Assembly (NCBI GenBank): GCA_015521945.1
Contig: WANG01000153.1
Coordinates: forward strand, 1 to 13,609
Reading direction: 5' to 3'
Length of the DNA stretch: 13,609 nt
Source: Candidatus Hydrothermarchaeota archaeon
GTDB lineage: Archaea > Hydrothermarchaeota > Hydrothermarchaeia > Hydrothermarchaeales > BMS3B
Shown: positions 1 through 7,585 of the stretch, in pieces
Numbering within the stretch: the first letter of the stretch is position 1
Layout of the letters: each line of letters starts with the position of its first letter
Translations under genes and position numbers: made by a program
Notes under the pieces: model-generated
What the model saw: the letters and a program-made list of their open reading frames with translations, nothing else
Told to the model about the DNA's origin: nothing
The model's database searches: none

Positions 1-2093
1 AGCAGCCTCCTCGCGAGCACCGTGTTCACCCCCGGCAGCCCTGCGACAACGAACTCCTGCATCTCCCTCAGGGACCTCGTGGGCTTCTCCCCCCTCAGCT
101 CCACGTACCGCCCCTCGGAGTGCTCCCTCCTCGCCATGGCGGCTATCATGGCGGCGCTGTCAGCCTCATCCCTCGTCAGGAGCACCGGGATTCCGAGGTC
201 AACGCTCAGAGCCGCTATCGCCCCCCTCACCGCCTGCGGGCTCATGCCGTGGGGTATGCGCAGGGGGTCCCCCTCAAGTATCATCACGGGCTTTGCGTAG
301 CTCCTCCTGAGCATGAGCGCCTGCTCAAACAGCCTCCTGTCGGCGATGCTGCGCACAAAATCCTCGGCGGTCTTGCGCTCCACGCACACGCGGGAGCTCA
401 GCACGTAGTCCCCCACCTCCAGCCTCCTCGGCTCCGGCATCACCCCCAGCTTAAGGAGCTCCTTTGCGATACCCGAGGACAGCTCCCGGGTATCCATGGT
501 CACCCTGAGGGGCTCACTAAAAAAATCCTCCAGCCTCCCCCTCTGCTCCGCCCTGCGCTCCTGCTCCTCCTGCTCCCCCCTCTCCGCACCCTGCATGCCA
601 GTAAGTATGCCCCTCATCCTGCGCTCCCTGTGCCTTGAGCTCCAGTAGAAGGCCTCATCTCTCGTGCCGGCGGTTATAAGCACCACCACCCTGCCAGCCT
701 TCGCCCTACCCGTCCGCCCGCGGCGCTGAATCGCCCTTATCTCACTGGGAATCGGCTCGTAGAACACCACCAGGTCAACGCTGGGTATGTCCAGCCCCTC
801 CTCGGCAACGCTCGTGGCAACAAGCACGTTGTACTCCCCCCTGCGAAAGCTCTCCAGCACCTGCACCTGCTCCCTCTGGCTCAGCCCCCTGTCCTCGCTC
901 TTGGAGGCCTGCCCCACGAACCTCACCGCCCTTATTCCGGGCACCCTGTTCAGCTCCTCCACCAGCCTGCGCACCGTATCCCTGTACTGGGTGAACACAA
1001 TTGCCCTGCCCCTCTCTAAGTCCTCCCTCCCCAGCACCTCCAGCAGCTTCTCCAGCTTGGGGTGGTGCAGCTCCTCGGCGAGGTTGGCGCACTTCCTCAT
1101 CACCCTTATGAACTCCCTGTCCTGCATCAGCTCCCTCCTCGCCTTTGACCTGGTCTCCCGCTGCATCCTCTGGAAGTACCCCAGCAGGGTCTCCAGCCCC
1201 TGGGTCTCAAGCAGCTCCAGGGCATGAATCAGGTTCATGCAGGCTGCAATCAGGGACAGCGCCCTGAAGTGCTCCTGCCTGGGCTCCTTGGCAAGCTTGG
1301 CCTGCACCGCCCCCCTGAGCTCCAGCAGCTCCCGCTTGCTCACCCTCCGCTCCGGCAGCCTGACCCCCAGCTCCTTCAGCTCCCTCATGCGCCTCTCCAG
1401 CAGCCTCTCCAGCGCCCTCCTGAGCTCCCTGAACTCCGGGGGCAGGGGCACCCTCACCCACTCCACCTGTATCTGCTTTATGTACGGGCGCACATCTGGA
1501 TCCCGCTCGGTGCGCACCTCCACCCTCTGGATGTGCAGGTTCTCCACCACCTCCTCAATCCGCTCCTCCTCACCCCCCGGAGAAGCCGTCAGCGCGAGAA
1601 TGCGGGGATGCTCAGCCTCCTGCACGTACCTCTCGGCGATGAAGGCGTAGGGGTAGTCCCCCACCGCACGGTGCGCCTCATCAAACACCATCAGGGACAC
1701 ATCCCTGAGGGAGTACCTGCCCGCTATAACATCGTTGTGCACCACCTGGGGGGTTGCGCACACCACCCTGGCATCCTCCCAGGCTGCCGCACGCCTCGCG
1801 GGTGGCAGGGTGCCCGTAAAGCTCACCACCCGCTCCTCCTCAACCCGCAGCACCCGCCTGAAGCTCCTGGCATGCTGCTCCACCAGGGGCTTGGTGGGAG
1901 CGAGCATCACCACCTTCGTCCCCGGATACCTGTGCATCCTCTCCGCGGCGAGCAGCACCGCTATTATGGTCTTGCCCAGCGCCGTTGGCATCACCACCAA
2001 GGTGTTCGCCTCAACCGCGGTGGCTAAAACCGCCTGCTGGTACAGCCTCGCCTCAACCGCTCCTTCCCTGACCAAGGGGTGCCTGACGTGCAT
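1..2093 (-). CDS. hef: Hef-type helicase/XPF-family nuclease, 3' end cut by the window
   Basis: Predicted Hef: a superfamily 2 helicase joined to an XPF-type nuclease, which in euryarchaea unwinds and cuts stalled or branched replication forks. About 697 residues are visible. The helicase half has motif I ending in GKT (residues 40-42), DEAH (138-141), TASPG, the VATSVAEEGLDIP segment, and QRRGRTGR (456-463); between the two RecA lobes lies a charged helical insertion. The nuclease half has DTRE (534-537), GD (561-562) and ERK (572-574) followed by TAEDF, the metal-binding GDxnERKxxxD signature. LPGVNTVLARRL at the edge looks like the first helix-hairpin-helix, so roughly the last 60 residues are missing compared with known Hef of about 760. 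The ATG at 2093 follows the cdhE stop by 37 bases with no clear SD; those bases hold an A5-C-T5 stretch that could be a weak promoter or terminator. Co-transcription with the cdh genes is possible. Motif I has Ala where PTGLGKT is usual. Confidence 0.93.
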   Translation of the reverse strand, partial: MHVRHPLVREGAVEARLYQQAVLATAVEANTLVVMPTALGKTIIAVLLAAERMHRYPGTKVVMLAPTKPLVEQHARSFRRVLRVEEERVVSFTGTLPPARRAAAWEDARVVCATPQVVHNDVIAGRYSLRDVSLMVFDEAHRAVGDYPYAFIAERYVQEAEHPRILALTASPGGEEERIEEVVENLHIQRVEVRTERDPDVRPYIKQIQVEWVRVPLPPEFRELRRALERLLERRMRELKELGVRLPERRVSKRELLELRGAVQAKLAKEPRQEHFRALSLIAACMNLIHALELLETQGLETLLGYFQRMQRETRSKARRELMQDREFIRVMRKCANLAEELHHPKLEKLLEVLGREDLERGRAIVFTQYRDTVRRLVEELNRVPGIRAVRFVGQASKSEDRGLSQREQVQVLESFRRGEYNVLVATSVAEEGLDIPSVDLVVFYEPIPSEIRAIQRRGRTGRAKAGRVVVLITAGTRDEAFYWSSRHRERRMRGILTGMQGAERGEQEEQERRAEQRGRLEDFFSEPLRVTMDTRELSSGIAKELLKLGVMPEPRRLEVGDYVLSSRVCVERKTAEDFVRSIADRRLFEQALMLRRSYAKPVMILEGDPLRIPHGMSPQAVRGAIAALSVDLGIPVLLTRDEADSAAMIAAMARREHSEGRYVELRGEKPTRSLREMQEFVVAGLPGVNTVLARRL

Positions 2094-2130
2094 TTTAAGA
2101 AATAGTGCACCCCGGCTCTGAAAAAGTTTT

Positions 2131-3546
2131 TCACCCGCCGCTATCGCCGTTGGGGCTCCACTTCTCCTGGATGAAGGCTGGAATCCTTGAGGAGTCCACA
2201 GGTCCCACTATAACCTTCCACCCCGTCACATCCTCAATCTCGCCGCTTATGCGGGCTGCCATACCCGGGATTATCAGCTTGCGGTGCCTGACCTTCTTCG
2301 CAACCCCCGAGGTGTCTATCGCCTCCTTCACCACGCTTCCCGTGAGCTTCGCGCCCGCCATCGCGGGCTCCACAGCCAGCCCCTCGGTATCAACCACCAG
2401 CAGGTAGCAGTTCACCTTTCCGGCCTCTATGTCCGAGGCAACGGTGTAGTAGGTCAGGGCGAAGTTCGTCGTAAGCAGCACCGGCGACTTCTCGTCCGGC
2501 TTGCCTATCTCGTACAGCTTCGCGTCCACCTGTATGGGCACCCTGGGGTCGGTGTATATGTTCTGCCTCAGGGTGAGCAGGGGAAGCAGGGAGAACATCT
2601 CAAGAGAGTGGAGCACCAGCAGGTCCGCATGCCGCAGCAGCTGGGCGCTGGCGATTATGCACTCCTTAACCGCCGCCCTTACCTCGTCCTCCTCATCCAG
2701 CCAGGCAACCATCGGGGTGCCCATTATCGGGTACCCCGCCAGCCTCTGGCCCCTCTCTATCGCCAGCCTGCGCAGGGCAGCCATCCTCTCTAAGCACCTG
2801 CCCAGCCCCCTGCCGGGAGGCGCTGTGCCCGGGTCAAGAACTATGTCCTCCACGCCCGCAGAGCGCAGCCTGCTCACAATCTCAAGCAGCCTCTGGGGGG
2901 ATGCATCGGAGGCAACCACCGGCAGGGAGTACCTCGCCCCCAGCTCCCCCATCTCCTCCACGTTCTCGGAGGTTGCGGCATATATCAGGGGGCGCCTCTC
3001 CGGAGCAACCTCCACCCCCACCTCAATCATCTCCGGCTGGGTGGAGCACAGCATGTAGGGCAGGGATGTGCTCTCAGCCACCGCGAGCACCGCCTCTCCA
3101 AACCTCGCATCGTCCCCGCTCTTCGCCCTTATCGCGACCCCCTGCAGCCTCAGCACCTGCCCCATCCTCTCCATTCCGAACTCCTCAACAGCCTTCGCCC
3201 TCTTAACCAGCTCCTCCTCACCCATGTCATCGCTCACATCAATGAACACCGCCGTGGGGTTGAAGAAGGTGAGCTCGTGGCGGTACATCACCTCCTCCCC
3301 ACCGAGCACGCAGGCACGCTCTCCGGTGCCCACCACCACCTCCTTAACCGGCGGGGTCACGAGCTCAATCAGCTTCTCAAGCTTCTCCGCGTACTTGGGC
3401 TCGGTAACTAAGGGTTTGCAGTCCTCGTAGCTCTTCCTCCTCTCTATGAGGGCACTCGCAAAAGCCATGCAGGTGCCCTCGCCGCACTCGCCGCAGTTCG
3501 TGCCGGGAAGATTCCTGTACACCTCAAGCGGGGAAACCCTCGGCAT
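2131..3546 (-). CDS. cdhE: ACDS complex gamma subunit, corrinoid iron-sulfur protein large subunit
   Basis: Large subunit of the corrinoid Fe-S protein, which moves a methyl group between tetrahydromethanopterin-type carriers and the A-cluster of CdhC. Its 471 residues begin with a [4Fe-4S] domain (Cys18, 21, 26 and 43 in the pattern C-x2-C-x4-C-x16-C), the cluster that reductively reactivates Co(II) corrinoid. A TIM-barrel-like middle follows. The C-terminal corrinoid-binding domain carries TTNFALTYYTV (TTNF at 359-362), DTEGLAV, and IPGMAARISGEIE around Met429, all typical of this family. I use the ATG at 3546 rather than the in-frame GTG at 3555: a perfect AGGAGG (3555-3560) lies eight bases before the ATG, while it would overlap the GTG itself. 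The gene follows the Fe-S protein gene by 12 bases and is the fifth gene of the cdh unit. Cytoplasmic. Identity is secure. Confidence 0.96.
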   Translation of the reverse strand: MPRVSPLEVYRNLPGTNCGECGEGTCMAFASALIERRKSYEDCKPLVTEPKYAEKLEKLIELVTPPVKEVVVGTGERACVLGGEEVMYRHELTFFNPTAVFIDVSDDMGEEELVKRAKAVEEFGMERMGQVLRLQGVAIRAKSGDDARFGEAVLAVAESTSLPYMLCSTQPEMIEVGVEVAPERRPLIYAATSENVEEMGELGARYSLPVVASDASPQRLLEIVSRLRSAGVEDIVLDPGTAPPGRGLGRCLERMAALRRLAIERGQRLAGYPIMGTPMVAWLDEEDEVRAAVKECIIASAQLLRHADLLVLHSLEMFSLLPLLTLRQNIYTDPRVPIQVDAKLYEIGKPDEKSPVLLTTNFALTYYTVASDIEAGKVNCYLLVVDTEGLAVEPAMAGAKLTGSVVKEAIDTSGVAKKVRHRKLIIPGMAARISGEIEDVTGWKVIVGPVDSSRIPAFIQEKWSPNGDSGG

Positions 3547-3554
3547 GACAAGCA

Positions 3555-3560
3555 CCTCCT
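3555..3560 (-). promoter_or_regulatory. Shine-Dalgarno site that fixes the cdhE start
   Basis: Perfect AGGAGG on the minus strand. It overlaps the TAG stop of the upstream Fe-S protein gene (TAGGAGG) and ends eight bases before the ATG at 3546. It rules against the in-frame GTG at 3555 and suggests translational coupling. Confidence 0.85.
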
Positions 3561-4020
3561 AAACAAACTCAATCGCCTTGTAGGGGCAGGACTCCACGCA
3601 GACGTTGCACGTCCTGCCCTCGCTTGAATCCTCCTCAAACCTCCTGCACGCCTTAACGTTCAGCACCTTGACCACACCATCCTCAACCTTCAGCACCAGG
3701 TCCCTGCTCTCTCCACCCTTGCCACCGCTCACCTCAACGCTTATCGCCACATTCGCAGGGCAGGCGTCCACGCAGTTGCCGCACCCTGTGCACCTGTCCT
3801 CGTGAATCACGAAGTTCGTGGGGGTCTGCGCCAGCCTGTCAGCCAGGAGCTGCCTGAGCTTCAGCCTCCTGCCCACGTGCTCCGCCTTCTCCAGCTCGGG
3901 GCACTCCTCAAGGGACGCCTTGCCGGAGAGCAGTTTAACCGCGAACCCCATGCAGGTGGTTCCGCACTTCCTGCAGTTCGTGCCCGGCAGCAGCTTCTTT
4001 ACCTCTATGGCGGAGCTCAT
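3559..4020 (-). CDS. Multi-cluster Fe-S protein inside the cdh operon (CdhE-like N-terminal domain plus ferredoxin domain)
   Basis: A 153-residue soluble protein with room for three Fe-S clusters. Residues 1-60 resemble the N-terminal domain of neighbouring CdhE: both have (S)xxEVxxxLPGTNCxxCG, then TCM(A/G)FA, then a fourth Cys preceded by an acidic residue. Here the ligands are Cys16, 19, 23 and 40, with one residue fewer between the second and third. A regular [4Fe-4S] motif follows (Cys77, 80, 83, 87-Pro). A last group is irregular: Cys125, then Cys138, 141 and 145-Pro. The gene starts two bases after the cdhD stop and ends 12 bases before cdhE. The ATG at 4020 is chosen over a GTG at 4038 because an AAGG lies seven bases before it and the upstream gene ends at 4023. 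Inference: an electron carrier dedicated to the CdhD-CdhE corrinoid protein, for example to reduce inactive Co(II). I know of no characterised homologue, so the role is unproven. Confidence 0.9.
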   Translation of the reverse strand: MSSAIEVKKLLPGTNCRKCGTTCMGFAVKLLSGKASLEECPELEKAEHVGRRLKLRQLLADRLAQTPTNFVIHEDRCTGCGNCVDACPANVAISVEVSGGKGGESRDLVLKVEDGVVKVLNVKACRRFEEDSSEGRTCNVCVESCPYKAIEFV

Positions 4021-4022
4021 CC

Positions 4023-5192
4023 TCAGACCTTCAGCCACTCAAGGGTGCTGGCATCCTCCGCATCGCTGAACAGCGAGTCTATCAGCTCCCTGACCGCCTG
4101 CACCGCCGCGGGGTGGAGCATCATCATTATGTCTGCGCCCGCAAGCATCACCGCAAGCGCGTTCACCGTCTCCCACAGGGGTCCCCGGTACTCCCTGGGA
4201 CCCCACTCCTGCACGTTCATCCACGCCTCCCTGGCAGCCCAGGCGTTGGTAACACCGCAGCTCACGGGGAAGGCAAGCTCGCTCTCCCCCTTCAGCCCGC
4301 TTATCTTCAGCCTCTCTATCATGGTGTAGGTGTACTCAAGCCCGTACCCGAGGGCGGCGGTGGTGGGGTCCTGCACCATCCTGTCCCTGGGGAGACCCTC
4401 CTTCAGCAGCAGCCTGTTCAGGGTCTTCTGGTCGTTTATGTCCAAGGAAACCCAGCTCAGCACGTTGTGGTTGTGCTTTACAGCCGCCCTGACTATGCGC
4501 TCGTGGTCAAGGTCAAGGTTTGCGCTGGCAAGCAGGCAGCGCTCATTCTCCGCAACCTCCGCCACCTTCTCAAACAGCACGGGGTCCTTCTCGGGGTTGC
4601 CCGAGCCCCCTATGACGAGGGGCACATCAACCGCCTGCAGCACCTCCTCAACCGTCTTCGCAGCCTCACTCACGGGCGTATCCTTTACCTTCGGGTCGGT
4701 TGAAACCAGATGCAGGGTAACCAGGTCGGCGCCCCGCTTTACAGCCTCCTTCGCCCACTCACCAGGGGAATCCCAGTACTCGCTCCACACCTCGCGCAGC
4801 GCCTTCGGGAACTGGGGCTGCGGCATGTCAAAAACATCAAAGCTCACCACAGGCTTATTAACCCACCCGCCCTCAAAGAGGTACAGGGTGCGCTGCCCCC
4901 CTATCTTCACCTGGTACCCCCGTGTGCCACCCTCGGCTCTGGTGGCTCCTATGGTAACCTCCTCTATCCTGCCCGGATAGGTGTCCACGGGCAGCTCAAA
5001 GCTCACCTCCTCAGGCTTCGCGGGCGCCTCCGCTCTCTGCTCCACCCTCTGCACCTGAGGAGCAGCAGCCCTTGCGAGCATCACCATGCTCTGCTTAACG
5101 CTCATTATGAGCTCCTCAACGTCCACCTCAACGTTTTCCAGCTCAAGGCTGTCAACCTCCACAAGCTTAGTGAGCAGGTCCTCCAGCTTCAT
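4023..5192 (-). CDS. cdhD: ACDS complex delta subunit, corrinoid iron-sulfur protein small subunit
   Basis: Small subunit of the corrinoid Fe-S protein. It pairs with CdhE and supports methyl transfer to the cobamide. Its 389 residues have an N-terminal helical and linker region rich in Ala, Glu and Pro (to about residue 70). A TIM-barrel domain follows with family segments VTLHLVSTDPKVKDTP, VPLVIGGSGNPEKDP, LLASANLDLDHERIV, VSLDINDQKTLNRLLL, and QDPTTAALGYGLEYTYTM (Asp275 onward). There are no membrane segments. The ATG at 5192 overlaps the cooC stop as ATGA and has GGAG eight bases upstream, so I prefer it to the longer version starting at 5228, which would run 37 bases into cooC. Third gene of the cdh unit, directly before the small Fe-S protein. 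Identity is secure from the neighbours and the conserved segments. Confidence 0.95.
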   Translation of the reverse strand: MKLEDLLTKLVEVDSLELENVEVDVEELIMSVKQSMVMLARAAAPQVQRVEQRAEAPAKPEEVSFELPVDTYPGRIEEVTIGATRAEGGTRGYQVKIGGQRTLYLFEGGWVNKPVVSFDVFDMPQPQFPKALREVWSEYWDSPGEWAKEAVKRGADLVTLHLVSTDPKVKDTPVSEAAKTVEEVLQAVDVPLVIGGSGNPEKDPVLFEKVAEVAENERCLLASANLDLDHERIVRAAVKHNHNVLSWVSLDINDQKTLNRLLLKEGLPRDRMVQDPTTAALGYGLEYTYTMIERLKISGLKGESELAFPVSCGVTNAWAAREAWMNVQEWGPREYRGPLWETVNALAVMLAGADIMMMLHPAAVQAVRELIDSLFSDAEDASTLEWLKV

Positions 5193-5944
5193 GCTCCCAG
5201 CTCCATCAACTTTTCGGCAATCCCGCACACCGCCCTCTTAGCGGGAGAATCCCGGGAGAGCTTCAGCAGGGGCTCACCCATGAGGTCCAGCTCCCTCACC
5301 TCCGCATCCTCGGGCACCACCCCCGCAACCTCCAGACCCACCTCTCTCGCGTACTCCTCAATCCTCTGCTCCGTCTCCGGGGTGGCTCTGTTTATCACCA
5401 CCCCCAGCTTTCTGAAGCTTATGCTCAGGCTCTCCGCCAGCTCCCTTATTCGCAGCGCCGTGGTAATGCCACGCTTTGAGGTGTCCGTAACCACCAGCAT
5501 CACGTCAACGCTCTGGGTGGTTCTCCTGGAGAGGTGCTCCAGACCCGCCTCGGTGTCTATGACCACAACCTCGTAGTTCTCCGCGATGGTGTCTATTATC
5601 TGCCTGAGCACGTGGTTGACGGCGCAGTAGCACCCCTGCCCCTCAGGTCTGCCCATGCTGAGCAGGTCAAACTCGTCAGCCTCCACTATAGCCCTGTGGG
5701 TCTCGTACTCCAAGGCGGTCCGCCAGCTCACCCCGGGGGGCATTGACTCCATCCTCTTCAGCATCTCCTCCCTGATATCCCCCAAGGTGCGCTCCACCTG
5801 CACACCCAGAGCCTCACCCAGGTTGGCATCCGGGTCAGCGTCTATGGCGAGCACCTCCCTGCCCATCTCCGTGAAGCACCTGACCAGCAGGGCAGCCACC
5901 ACGGTCTTGCCGGTACCACCCTTTCCAGAAACTGCGATTATCAT
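5189..5944 (-). CDS. cooC: CooC/AcsF-type nickel-insertion ATPase
   Basis: MinD/ParA-related ATPase of 251 residues that matures nickel centres of carbon monoxide dehydrogenase or acetyl-CoA synthase using ATP. The N-terminus has the deviant Walker A GKGGTGKT (7-14) with the signature first lysine at 8. DADPDANLG follows at 35-43. Cys105-x-Cys107 (GCYC) matches the CxC pair that binds nickel at the dimer interface in CooC proteins, and VVIDTEAG (Asp130) is Walker B. Both the start (ATGA with cdhC) and the stop (ATGA with cdhD) overlap their neighbours, and GGAG lies eight bases before the ATG. Because cdhA is not next to it and cdhC is, the likely client here is the nickel of the CdhC A-cluster, as for bacterial AcsF. 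That client assignment is inference. Confidence 0.94.
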   Translation of the reverse strand: MIIAVSGKGGTGKTVVAALLVRCFTEMGREVLAIDADPDANLGEALGVQVERTLGDIREEMLKRMESMPPGVSWRTALEYETHRAIVEADEFDLLSMGRPEGQGCYCAVNHVLRQIIDTIAENYEVVVIDTEAGLEHLSRRTTQSVDVMLVVTDTSKRGITTALRIRELAESLSISFRKLGVVINRATPETEQRIEEYAREVGLEVAGVVPEDAEVRELDLMGEPLLKLSRDSPAKRAVCGIAEKLMELGA

Positions 5945-7320
5945 TCCTTTCTCCTTATTATTATCTTTTCAGCATATATCTTTGCGTTCTTGAAGGTTAT
6001 GGTGAACTCCACCGGCGCACCCGCACCCGCCTGCACGGGCACCGTTAGCTCGGGCATCGTAGCCGCTGGCTGCTCCTCCTCCGGAGCCTCCTCCGCCTTC
6101 TCCTTCGCCTCCTCGGCTTTAAGCCTCTCAAGCACCGGGTGCTGCTTCTCCTCCAGGAACTTCCTCAGGGTGTCCAGGTCCTGCGCCTCGTTCTCGGTGG
6201 CGATGAGGTCGTACATCTCCTGGGGTATAGCCGAGCGCACCCTCTCCTTGAGCTGGGAGGGCATCCACACTATCCTGCGCCACCCGCCGTCCCCCTGCAG
6301 GAACTTGGGGGAGCGCAGGTAGGCTATGCTTATACCCAGGAAACCCTGGCTCTGCACACCCCCGCCCACCTGACCCGCCATGGTGGAGAAGGGTATGCCG
6401 AAGGGGGTTACGCCGTGGAAGTCCCTGTGCACTATGCCTATGCCGTCCACCTCGGGTATGTAGAAGGCTATCGCCTCAAAGCACCCGCAGGAGGTGTGGG
6501 GGTAGTCAAACAGGCTGTGCAGGTACACCCTCTCTATGGTGCCGTTGCTCTTCTCCCTGACGTACTCGTTTATGCCCGAGTACTCCCCCTTCACGGGGTC
6601 AATCACCTCACCCTTGGGAATCTCACCGATGGGACCGCTGGGGTCAACCTTCACCGCCGCCCTTCCCTCAAACCAGGTCACGGCGCCGCACCCGCCGCTC
6701 CTGCTGGGCGTTATTGCGCACACGTGGGTCGGAGCAAAGCTCTGGCACAGCAGGCATGAGTAGAACACGTCCACGTCCTCATCCTTTATCGCCGAAGCCC
6801 TCGCATCCCTCTTCTCATAAACCTCCCTCGCCCTTGCGATGTGCTCATCAACAGCCTTCTCGTCGGTGTAGAAGGTCACCTGTATCTTCTCAATAACATC
6901 AAACTCGCTCTTGTACAGGTTTACCAGCACCTTACCAACATGGTAAAGCTTGAGCCCCTTCTTTGCGGCATCCTTGCTGATTCTGCACCATATTATATCC
7001 CTGGAGTTGAGGTGCATGAAACCCTGAATGTAGTTGCAGAAGTAGTGCAGCTTGCGCTCAAACACGCCCTCAAGGTCCTCCTCCAGCTTCTCTCCGGCGA
7101 CCTTTATAAGTATGCCGAAGGGGTACCTGCCGCCTTCCTCCATCTGGTCAACATCAGGACCCACAACCTCAACCTTCCCGTCCTCCACCTCATCAGGAGG
7201 GACCACCAGGAGGAGCTCCGCACCCTTGCTCTTGGGTCCAGCCAGGTCAACGTACATGCTGGACTTCCTTATCCTCTCACCCTCGTATATCAGCCCGACA
7301 TCAACCGGTATATCCTCCAT
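5941..7320 (-). CDS. cdhC: ACDS complex beta subunit, acetyl-CoA synthase
   Basis: Acetyl-CoA synthase of the archaeal complex: it joins methyl (from CdhD-CdhE), CO and CoA at the Ni-Ni-[4Fe-4S] A-cluster. The 459 residues carry all A-cluster ligands at Cys189, 192 and 201 (C-x2-C-x8-C) and Cys278 and 280 (CGC), with Phe195 between. As I recall, these are the same numbers as in Methanosarcina thermophila CdhC, which supports the start chosen here. Residues about 395-425 form a Glu/Ala/Pro linker to a short C-terminal tail (VPVQAGAGAPVEFTITF), as in other archaeal CdhC. The ATG at 7320 is chosen over GTG codons at 7329 and 7332, since the SD-like GGTGGTG (7327-7333) would cover those. It is the first gene of the unit, behind a TATA box, and ends in an ATGA overlap with cooC. 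There is no cdhA or cdhB before it. Confidence 0.97.
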   Translation of the reverse strand: MEDIPVDVGLIYEGERIRKSSMYVDLAGPKSKGAELLLVVPPDEVEDGKVEVVGPDVDQMEEGGRYPFGILIKVAGEKLEEDLEGVFERKLHYFCNYIQGFMHLNSRDIIWCRISKDAAKKGLKLYHVGKVLVNLYKSEFDVIEKIQVTFYTDEKAVDEHIARAREVYEKRDARASAIKDEDVDVFYSCLLCQSFAPTHVCAITPSRSGGCGAVTWFEGRAAVKVDPSGPIGEIPKGEVIDPVKGEYSGINEYVREKSNGTIERVYLHSLFDYPHTSCGCFEAIAFYIPEVDGIGIVHRDFHGVTPFGIPFSTMAGQVGGGVQSQGFLGISIAYLRSPKFLQGDGGWRRIVWMPSQLKERVRSAIPQEMYDLIATENEAQDLDTLRKFLEEKQHPVLERLKAEEAKEKAEEAPEEEQPAATMPELTVPVQAGAGAPVEFTITFKNAKIYAEKIIIRRKE

Positions 7321-7326
7321 AAGGGA

Positions 7327-7333
7327 CACCACC
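7327..7333 (-). promoter_or_regulatory. Shine-Dalgarno-like site for cdhC
   Basis: GGTGGTG on the minus strand, ending six bases before the ATG at 7320. It matches the GGTG part of the archaeal anti-SD target and places the start at 7320 rather than at the two GTG codons inside it. Confidence 0.6.
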
Positions 7334-7352
7334 CGGATTCTTCATGATTTTT

Positions 7353-7361
7353 TATTATATA
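7353..7361 (-). promoter_or_regulatory. TATA-box promoter of the cdh operon
   Basis: TATATAATA on the minus strand, preceded by the purine-rich GGAAAAG that fits a BRE. Its centre is about 37 bases before the cdhC ATG, which predicts a transcription start near 7330-7335 and a leader of only about 10-15 bases. It lies in the 76-base gap between the ferredoxin gene and cdhC, the most AT-rich stretch around, so cdhC probably starts its own transcript. Confidence 0.7.
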
Positions 7362-7396
7362 CTTTTCCATCACCCCCGCAGGTTAACGAGAGAAAA

Positions 7397-7585
7397 TCAC
7401 AGCCTCAGGGTGATTGCCCCGTTGGGGCAGGCGCTCACGCACTTGGCGCACGCCAGGCACCAGCTTGTGTCATGGGGCACGCACCTGCCGGGCTCAATCC
7501 TCCAGATTTTTCCGCCCTTGGGGCAAACGCTCTTGCACACTCCCGCTCCGTTGCACCTGCTCTCATCAACCGTCAGGCTGAACAT
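7397..7585 (-). CDS. Two-cluster ferredoxin with one cysteine missing in the first motif
   Basis: A small cytoplasmic ferredoxin of 62 residues. The second motif is complete: Cys43-x2-Cys46-x2-Cys49-x3-Cys53-Pro. The first is Cys11-x5-Cys17-x3-Cys21-Pro: Ala14 stands where the second Cys is usual. In this fold Cys11, position 14, Cys17 and Cys53 hold one cluster, and Cys43, 46, 49 and 21 the other. The first site is therefore likely [3Fe-4S], or it uses the extra Cys35. Start: the ATG at 7585 has a G-rich AGAGGGGGG six bases upstream. It lies 76 bases before cdhC on the same strand but a TATA box separates them, so it may be its own unit. A role as electron carrier for the ACDS pathway is inference from position only. 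Confidence 0.88.
   Translation of the reverse strand: MFSLTVDESRCNGAGVCKSVCPKGGKIWRIEPGRCVPHDTSWCLACAKCVSACPNGAITLRL

Noticed and set aside
1224..2027. 267-codon open frame on the plus strand
   Set aside because: It lies wholly opposite hef, is rich in His, Pro and Leu, and shows no domain; hef has all its motifs on the other strand.
2121..2131. A5-G-T5 stretch also seen in inverted sense at 7620-7630
   Set aside because: The second copy is coding (Lys-Leu-Phe) in the BtpA-family gene; two short AT-rich matches are not evidence of a repeat family.
4710..5576. 288-codon plus-strand frame across cdhD and cooC
   Set aside because: Shadow of two well-supported genes; the high GC content gives few stops in this frame.
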